DNA of 32,818 nt from an uncultured Lachnospiraceae bacterium (lineage in GTDB: Bacteria; Bacillota; Clostridia; Lachnospirales; Lachnospiraceae): assembly GCA_947631695.1 (NCBI GenBank), contig CANRMH010000005.1, positions 1 to 32,818 on the forward strand, read 5' to 3'. Of this stretch, positions 26,984 to 32,818 are shown one piece after another (the first letter of the stretch is position 1; every line of letters starts with the position of its first letter). The notes beneath the pieces are model-generated. The model was not told the origin of the DNA. It saw only the letters and a program-made list of their open reading frames with translations, and searched no databases. The position numbers were made by a program, and so were the translations under genes.

Positions 26984-27597
26984 GTCATTCCAAGATGAAA
27001 TTTGTTATACAATTGATGAAAAAAGCAAGCTGAAGATCAAACCGGTAAAAACGGACAATGACCAGCTTCAGCTGCTGATGTCAGGACAGATCGACCATAT
27101 GGATAAGAGCAGGAATGGCTTCATCTATCATAACTATATTCTCTTCACAGAGCTGATCAATGCTTTCCTGAGTGAAAGTCCTGATCATACGGTTATGATG
27201 ATTCATGACGGAATTGACAATCTGATCTGTGCCGATATCCGACTGGATCAGGATGATGACGCCCAGGAGATTTTTGAGAGAATCAATTCTACGGGCATTA
27301 CTTTGGGACTTCCGGACTTGATCAGAAACTATGTTTTGATGACGGATGATGAACAGGAAAGACTTTACGAGGATTACTGGCTTATTACGCAGGAGCTGCT
27401 GTCAAAGGATCGTCTGGAAAGATTTTTTCTGGATTATCTCAATATGAAAAGAGCGCGTAATCACTGACAATCTTACGATTGAACATATTATGCCTCAGAA
27501 TAAGAATCTTTCAACAGCCTGGCAGAAAATGCTTGGCGATGATTGGGAAGTTTTTGTATACAGTGCAAGGCCAAATGCCGGAAACGAGGTGAGAAAG
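26984..27597 (+). pseudogene. Remnant of a DUF262/DUF1524 (GmrSD-like) protein
   Basis: KLKIKPVKTDNDQLQLL...DDAQEIFERINSTGITLGLPDLIRNYVLM (DUF262 core) without an N-terminus, then a frame change at about 27466 into DNLTIEHIMPQNKNLSTAWQKMLGDDWE (DUF1524-like). Confidence 0.75.
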
Positions 27598-27599
27598 CA

Positions 27600-28220
27600 T
27601 TGAAAACGAGAGAGGAAGCTTTGGAGTACGGCCTGTCGTTTCCGGACACTTATCAGGAAGCGCCGTTCCATGATCCCAACTGGCAGCTTGTGCGGGTGAA
27701 GGGAAGCAGGAAGGCGTTTCTCTGGATATACGAGAGAAACGGCTATATCAATCTGAATGTAAAGGTCAATCCGGAGTGGCGGGATTTCTGGCGTAGAGCC
27801 TATCCGTCCGTGACGGCGGCATATCACCACAATAAAGAACACTGGAATACGATCATACTGGACGGTACGGTTCCGGACGCTGAGATCCGGCGCATGATCG
27901 CGGAGAGCTATGATCTGATCACGGACACACCCACGAGAAGAATTTACGAAGCGGTAAAACAGATCCCGCGGGGGAAAGTCGCCACATATGGCCAGATCGC
28001 GGAACTTGCCGGGGACAGGAAGATGGCGCGGGCGGTTGGAAACGCGTTGCACAAGAATCCCGATCCGGATGCGGTCCCCTGCTACCGCGTGGTAAACGCA
28101 AAGGGAGAGCTGGCGGGGGAGTTTGCCTTCGGCGGCGAAGGCGCGCAGGCAAGGCTCCTGGAGGCGGATGGGATCGAGGTGGTCGGCGGGAAAGTCGATC
28201 TGGAAAAATATGGGATGTGA
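27600..28220 (+). CDS. MmcQ/YjbR domain fused to MGMT/alkyltransferase-like DNA-binding domain
   Basis: N-term LKTREEALEYGLSFPDTYQEAPFHDPNWQLVRVKGSRKAFLWIYERNGYINLNVKVNPEW (YjbR); C-term TPTRRIYEAVKQIPRGKVATYGQIAELAGDRKMARAVGNALHKNPDPDAVPCYRVVNAKGEL (MGMT). TTG start with gaggtgag RBS. Confidence 0.85.
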   Translation: MKTREEALEYGLSFPDTYQEAPFHDPNWQLVRVKGSRKAFLWIYERNGYINLNVKVNPEWRDFWRRAYPSVTAAYHHNKEHWNTIILDGTVPDAEIRRMIAESYDLITDTPTRRIYEAVKQIPRGKVATYGQIAELAGDRKMARAVGNALHKNPDPDAVPCYRVVNAKGELAGEFAFGGEGAQARLLEADGIEVVGGKVDLEKYGM

Positions 28221-28261
28221 CAATTTTACTCAGAGAAGTCTCTGGGCGGTTTCGGAAAGTA

Positions 28262-28289
28262 AAGCGGCAGTGGAGGACCATTGCCGCTT
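28262..28289. terminator. Hairpin downstream of the YjbR-MGMT gene
   Basis: AAGCGGCAGTGG-agga-CCATTGCCGCTT (one G-T pair); no strong T-tract. Confidence 0.4.
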
Positions 28290-28332
28290 AAATCATGGGC
28301 GGGTATACTTTTGAACTGTTGCGAAAAACTAT

Positions 28333-29019
28333 TTGAAAAAAGTATTAAGGAATGCCGGAAATAGTGTTATGGCCATAAATAGAAATGATGATCAGTTCCA
28401 AAATGCAGCAAAAATGAAGGTTAGGGTAGTTTCGCATCTGCTTTCATACGGGGATGAATGTCAGCGCCTGCAGGCGCAGCTGATCTTGCAGTGCGCCCCG
28501 TTTTTAAAGGGAATGAAGGCGGCTTGCGCGGTGAGTCTTTCGGTTGAACTCTGCGGATGGCTCGCGAGGGTTCTGAAGGATACCGGAATTTCCTGCCGGA
28601 CGCTGGCGGCGGAGGAAAAACGCCGGCTGGTGATTTTTTACCGGGAGACGGATTTTGCCGCGTATCTGAGGCGGGAAGACGTTGCGGATTTTCTGGAGGA
28701 ATACGGATATGAGACGGGCGCGGGACCGCGTAAAGCGTTGGAAAGGCTGGCCGGAAGGTTCCGGCGTTATTCGGAGGGACGGTCGCTTTTTCCTCATGAA
28801 ATCGGCGCTTTTCTGGATTATCCGATTGCGGATGTGGAAGGCTTTATCCGAAATGCCGGGAAGAATTATCTTCTGTCCGGATACTGGAAGGTTTACCATT
28901 GTCCTGCCGCAGCGCAGATGATATTTTATGCTTACGATAAGGCGAGGGCGGCCGCCGTGAACGAATATCTGACCGGTACGTCTTTGCGGGGCATTGCGGC
29001 GGGAGGGGAGCTGGCATGA
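28333..29019 (+). CDS. DUF3793 family protein
   Basis: CAPFLKGMKAACAVSL...SLFPHEIGAFLDYPIADVEGFIRNAGKNYLLSGYWKVYHCPAAAQMIFYAYDKAR matches the DUF3793 pattern. Start uncertain (TTG 28333 or an internal Met). Confidence 0.75.
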   Translation: MKKVLRNAGNSVMAINRNDDQFQNAAKMKVRVVSHLLSYGDECQRLQAQLILQCAPFLKGMKAACAVSLSVELCGWLARVLKDTGISCRTLAAEEKRRLVIFYRETDFAAYLRREDVADFLEEYGYETGAGPRKALERLAGRFRRYSEGRSLFPHEIGAFLDYPIADVEGFIRNAGKNYLLSGYWKVYHCPAAAQMIFYAYDKARAAAVNEYLTGTSLRGIAAGGELA

Positions 29020-29120
29020 GCGCTGTAATTATCGGCGGAAACAGCAAATTAAATATTCCAGGACGGAGAGCGAAATGTTATAATAAAATTGACTTTATCG
29101 TTTATTCCCGCGAGCAATGA
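29016..29120 (+). pseudogene. Truncated start of a second DUF2325 gene
   Basis: ATGAGCGCTGTAATTATCGGCGGAAAC = MSAVIIGGN, like MSVVIIGGN at 25342; similarity stops and a short unrelated frame follows (SKLNIPGRRAKCYNKIDFIVYSREQ*). Confidence 0.6.
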
Positions 29121-29164
29121 GACAAGCGTCCATGCTTGTATAGATATTTGGCGAATTTCGCGGG
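29107..29164. repeat. Nested inverted-repeat (structured) element
   Basis: Outer arms CCCGCGA (29107-29113) / TCGCGGG (29158-29164); inner hairpin ACAAGC-gtccat-GCTTGT (29122-29139). Confidence 0.6.
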
Positions 29165-29220
29165 GGGGGATAAAATACCCGTCTCTTGGGGCGTACAGGC
29201 GAAAATAAGCTAGGTTATGC

Positions 29221-29238
29221 CCCGCAGCTTGCTGCGGG
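29221..29238. repeat. Short GC-rich palindromic hairpin
   Basis: CCCGCAG-cttg-CTGCGGG immediately before the GH51 gene. Confidence 0.6.
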
Positions 29239-29265
29239 TATTTGACTATGGAAAGGAAGGAAAAG

Positions 29266-32200
29266 ATGAAAGCGAGAAGAAAAAAGAAACGACTGGCGCT
29301 GCTTCTGACAGCGGCAATGCTCTGTCCGTCCGTGAACGGGACTGCTCTGCAGTCGAAGGCGGCGGACAGTCTTATGGATGGTCTGCAGGTATGGTACAAA
29401 TTTGATGAGACAAGCGGCGCGGTGGCAAAAGATTCTTCCGGAAACGGGCGGGATGGGATCGTTGTGGGCGGCGCGGAATGGATGACTACCACAGGTAATC
29501 AGGGAGTTGCGCTCAATCTGGACAACACGAAAAGCGGCGGGAAGTACGTGGATGTACCGGTTTCCGTAATGGAGGATGTGACGGATGATTTTACGATCAG
29601 CGCGTGGGTAAAAGTGACGGACTGCCCGATCTGGGGAAGGATTCTTGACTATGGGACGGATTCATCGAATGTGATGTTATGGACGGCGAACAGCTATCAC
29701 TTTAAGATGGACAATGATATGGACAAGACGGTGGAACCGCCCCGCAACGGCACGGAAGAGGCGTTCAGGCAGGGATGCCCGCTTAGTTTTCTGTGGCCGG
29801 AAGCATACAGCGAGCCGAGATGGCAGAATATAACCGTTACCCGCAAGGGTCAGGCCACTTCATTGTGGATTAATGGATACAGGTGGGATACAAATGAATA
29901 CACGACGGACGTCCCACGTACAGGCGAGGGATACAGGTTCTATATCGGCAAGTCCAACTGGGAGGCGGATCCCTATGCAAGCATGGAAATCAAGGATTTC
30001 CGTTTATATAACCGTTCTCTTTCCATCGATGAGATCAATGCAGTGATGGAAATGGGCGAGTGGACGGATGAGATTCAGGTACACTATGCCATGGACACAA
30101 TAGAGCTTGCGGATCTTTCGTCGGTAAAGGAAAACCTGTATCTTCCTACAATTGTGAATGATAAGGTGAAAGTGGAGTGGGCGTCGGACAGCGAGGCATT
30201 GGAGGTAAACGGGTATGTGGGAGCGGTACACCGCCCGGACGCGGGAAAAACAGCGGTGACGGCAAAGCTTACGGGTACCTTTTCCAGTGGGAAATACTCG
30301 GAAAGAAAAAGCTATGATGTAAAAATTCTTCCGAAAGCGGAGGATGAAGTTACATATACTATGACTGTAGACACGAAAACTCCGGTGCATGAGATGAGTC
30401 CGACGATGTATGGCCTGTTTTATGAAGATCTGAGCATGGCAGGAGACGGAGGACTTTATGCGGAACTTCTCAGAAACACCTGCTTCCATGATGCAGAGGA
30501 CTCGATTCCTTATTGGAACCTTTATACTTCGGAAGGTGCGTCCGGTCAGATGAGCCTGGATAGAACCGACAACCTGAACGACGCTCAGTTTCAGCATCTG
30601 AGACTGGATATTACAGAGCTTCCGAATGGCGGATATGTCGGTATCCGCAATGAGGGGTATAACGGCATGGAGTTTGAGCCGGGCAGTAAATATGAACTTA
30701 CGTTTTTTGCCCGTTCCGATGATTTCAGGGGTTTTGTCTCTGCAAAACTGCTGAGCGTCACGGGAGAAGAAATCTCTGCCGCGGCAGCGGTGGAAGGACT
30801 GACTCCGGAATGGAAAAAATATTCTCTTACTCTTACGCCGGACGAATATGCGGCGCAGGGGCAGCTTGCCCTTTATTGTGAGGGTTCTGAAGGAACCGTA
30901 TATTTCGACGTAGTCTCCCTGTTCCCGGCGGAAACCTACAAAGGACATGGCCTGAGAAAAGATATGGCGGAATCCATGGAGGCCATGAATCCCACTTTCC
31001 TGCGGTTTCCAGGAGGATGTTATGTAGAAGGAAGGACAATGTCGGACGCGTTCCGATGGAAAAATACTCTTTATGAAAAGGAAGACAGAGCGGGCCATGA
31101 CAGTCTCTGGAACTATCGGGTCACCGACGGGCTTGGATACTATGAATTTCTGGAACTCTGCGAGGATCTGGGATGCGAGCCATATTACGTCTGCGGCGTA
31201 GGAATCGCACATGAGGATAATGAAGATTGGCAGTACTGGATTCAGGATGTCCTGGACGCGATTGAATTTGCAAACGGAGATACGACTACAAAGTGGGGAA
31301 AAGTACGCGCCGAGATGGGACATCCCGAACCGTTTCATCTGAAATATATAGAGATCGGCAATGAAGCAAACTTTCAGTATGATTTATATGCGGAGCGCTA
31401 TCAGGATTTCTATGATGCGATCAAGGCAAAATATCCGGATATGATCCTTCTCGCGGACTGCGATATTCCGGAAAGCTCGATCGATATGGTGGACGAGCAT
31501 TACTATAATAACGCGCAGTTCTTTATTGACAATGCATACAAGTATGACGGGTACAGCCGGGATGATTATAAGGTCTATGTGGGAGAGTATGGAGTACACA
31601 CCTCTCATGGACTGCAAAATCTCTATGCGGCGGTTGGTGAAGCGGCGTTTATGACGGGCATGGAACGAAATTCGGATGTGGTGCCGATGAGTTCTTATTC
31701 GGAACTTTTTGTAAATCTGAATCATCAGAACTGGAATGCTACAGGTTCCCTGTTTGACAGTTCCAGATTTTACTCAACGCCTTCTTATTATGCTCAGGTA
31801 ATGTTTGGGGAATATGTGGGAGACCAGGTTCTTGCGACTGCGTATGAGGCCGATGACGGATCGTTTCAGACGGCAATTTCAGGAGGCGTGGGACTTGGCG
31901 CATGGGATACGAACGTAACGTACCGTGATATTAAAGTAACGTCCAATAAGGATGGCAGCCTGCTGTTCGACGGAAACAGCGCGGGAGCCGGCGCGTGGAC
32001 GACGGGAACAGGTACCTGGTCGGCAGATGGCGGTACAGTCAGCCAGACAGAAATTACCGGCGACTGCAGAGCGTGGCTGGATGGAAAAGACTGGACGGAT
32101 TATACGTATGAAGTGACAGCCAGAAAAAACAGCGGCGAGGAAGGATTCCTGCTGATTGTGGGGGAAGAGGATAGCGATAATTTCTATTATATTAATCTGG

Positions 32201-32818
32201 GCGGATGGCGCAATGTCCAGAGCGCGATAGAGAGAACCCACAATGGGACAAAGAGCGCCGTCACCGCATATGTCCCGCAGGTAATCGAAGCAAACCGCGA
32301 TTACAAACTGAAAGCAGTTGTGGATGAGAACCATATCAAAGTGTATGTGGACGGGGTTCTTGAGTTTGATTATACGAAATATGGTTCCGATCAGTGTCCT
32401 TTGTACTATGTTTCAGAGAAGGACGATGAAACCGGAGACATCATTCTGAAAGTAGTGAATACTTCCGACAGGGATTATGATACCAATATCAGACTGGACG
32501 GAACACAAAAGACGGCTTCCAAAGCAAAAGCGGTGGTTATGACGTCGCAGAGCAGATATGATGAAAATTCTTTTGACAACCCGGAAAAGGTAGCGCCGGT
32601 CACCGTTCCGGTCACAAATGTGAGCGGAGATTTCAGCTATACGTTTATGAAAAATTCCATTACGGTTTTGGTGATACCTCCGTCCAACGAGGGGGAAGAG
32701 CCTGGCGTGGAGCCGGTAGATGTGGATCAATGGTTTACCGATGTGGATCCTGCCGGCGAAAATGACTGGCCGGTACCGGAGATTCAGGATGTTTTCGACC
32801 GCGGGATCATGACAGGCC
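29266..32818 (+). CDS. Secreted multidomain alpha-L-arabinofuranosidase-like protein: LamG - GH51-type catalytic region - SLH (3' truncated by window)
   Basis: Signal peptide MKARRKKKRLALLLTAAMLCPSVNGTALQSKA; LamG-like GLQVWYKFDETSGAVAKDSSGNGRDG; SPTMYGLFYEDLSMAGDGGLYAELLRN, FLRFPGGCYVEG, YIEIGNEANFQYDLYAERYQDFY (acid/base GNE), VYVGEYGVHTS (nucleophile GEYG); SLH-like WFTDVDPAGENDWPVPEIQDVFDRGIMTG at the edge. Missing from the ORF track because no stop falls in the window. Confidence 0.9.
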   Translation, partial: MKARRKKKRLALLLTAAMLCPSVNGTALQSKAADSLMDGLQVWYKFDETSGAVAKDSSGNGRDGIVVGGAEWMTTTGNQGVALNLDNTKSGGKYVDVPVSVMEDVTDDFTISAWVKVTDCPIWGRILDYGTDSSNVMLWTANSYHFKMDNDMDKTVEPPRNGTEEAFRQGCPLSFLWPEAYSEPRWQNITVTRKGQATSLWINGYRWDTNEYTTDVPRTGEGYRFYIGKSNWEADPYASMEIKDFRLYNRSLSIDEINAVMEMGEWTDEIQVHYAMDTIELADLSSVKENLYLPTIVNDKVKVEWASDSEALEVNGYVGAVHRPDAGKTAVTAKLTGTFSSGKYSERKSYDVKILPKAEDEVTYTMTVDTKTPVHEMSPTMYGLFYEDLSMAGDGGLYAELLRNTCFHDAEDSIPYWNLYTSEGASGQMSLDRTDNLNDAQFQHLRLDITELPNGGYVGIRNEGYNGMEFEPGSKYELTFFARSDDFRGFVSAKLLSVTGEEISAAAAVEGLTPEWKKYSLTLTPDEYAAQGQLALYCEGSEGTVYFDVVSLFPAETYKGHGLRKDMAESMEAMNPTFLRFPGGCYVEGRTMSDAFRWKNTLYEKEDRAGHDSLWNYRVTDGLGYYEFLELCEDLGCEPYYVCGVGIAHEDNEDWQYWIQDVLDAIEFANGDTTTKWGKVRAEMGHPEPFHLKYIEIGNEANFQYDLYAERYQDFYDAIKAKYPDMILLADCDIPESSIDMVDEHYYNNAQFFIDNAYKYDGYSRDDYKVYVGEYGVHTSHGLQNLYAAVGEAAFMTGMERNSDVVPMSSYSELFVNLNHQNWNATGSLFDSSRFYSTPSYYAQVMFGEYVGDQVLATAYEADDGSFQTAISGGVGLGAWDTNVTYRDIKVTSNKDGSLLFDGNSAGAGAWTTGTGTWSADGGTVSQTEITGDCRAWLDGKDWTDYTYEVTARKNSGEEGFLLIVGEEDSDNFYYINLGGWRNVQSAIERTHNGTKSAVTAYVPQVIEANRDYKLKAVVDENHIKVYVDGVLEFDYTKYGSDQCPLYYVSEKDDETGDIILKVVNTSDRDYDTNIRLDGTQKTASKAKAVVMTSQSRYDENSFDNPEKVAPVTVPVTNVSGDFSYTFMKNSITVLVIPPSNEGEEPGVEPVDVDQWFTDVDPAGENDWPVPEIQDVFDRGIMTG

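Noticed and set aside
30004-31338. 444-aa minus-strand ORF opposite the GH51 protein
   Set aside because: The + strand frame is continuous with GH51 catalytic motifs; the antisense frame has no coding signature.

Overview
The window looks like a Clostridia/Lachnospiraceae-type chromosome segment (inferred from gene content; no taxonomy search was run). From 1 to about 23.2 kb it is dense core genome: a partial CDS, an FMN-binding-like membrane-anchored protein (-), pth, mfd, a PrsA/SurA-type foldase lipoprotein, yqeY-like (-), an aldehyde dehydrogenase (-), spoVT, a TIGR04086-like membrane protein, the SCIFF ranthipeptide precursor scfA (missing from the ORF track) with its radical SAM/SPASM maturase scfB, secDF fusion, recJ, apt, rel, an MBL-fold hydrolase, hemZ, hisS (with an apparent 1-nt frameshift) and aspS. 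From about 23.2 to 29.2 kb, around a minus-strand tRNA-Gly(GCC), lies an accessory and partly decayed region. It holds two small hypothetical genes, one running out of frame into a DUF4160-like tail, a GNAT, a DUF2325 gene behind a Fur-like box, an HTH-Fic protein, remnants of a DUF262/DUF1524 (GmrSD-like) gene, a YjbR-MGMT fusion, a DUF3793 gene, a truncated second DUF2325 start and a structured inverted-repeat element. The window ends inside a large secreted LamG-GH51 arabinofuranosidase-like protein with the start of an SLH domain; this is also absent from the ORF track because its frame runs off the edge. I found no CRISPR array, intact transposase or complete prophage. No clearly undescribed system is proven. 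The best leads are the SCIFF locus with a putative attenuator, the hisS frameshift, the PCYRV-type YjbR-MGMT fusion, and the recombination-scarred 23.2-29.2 kb region.
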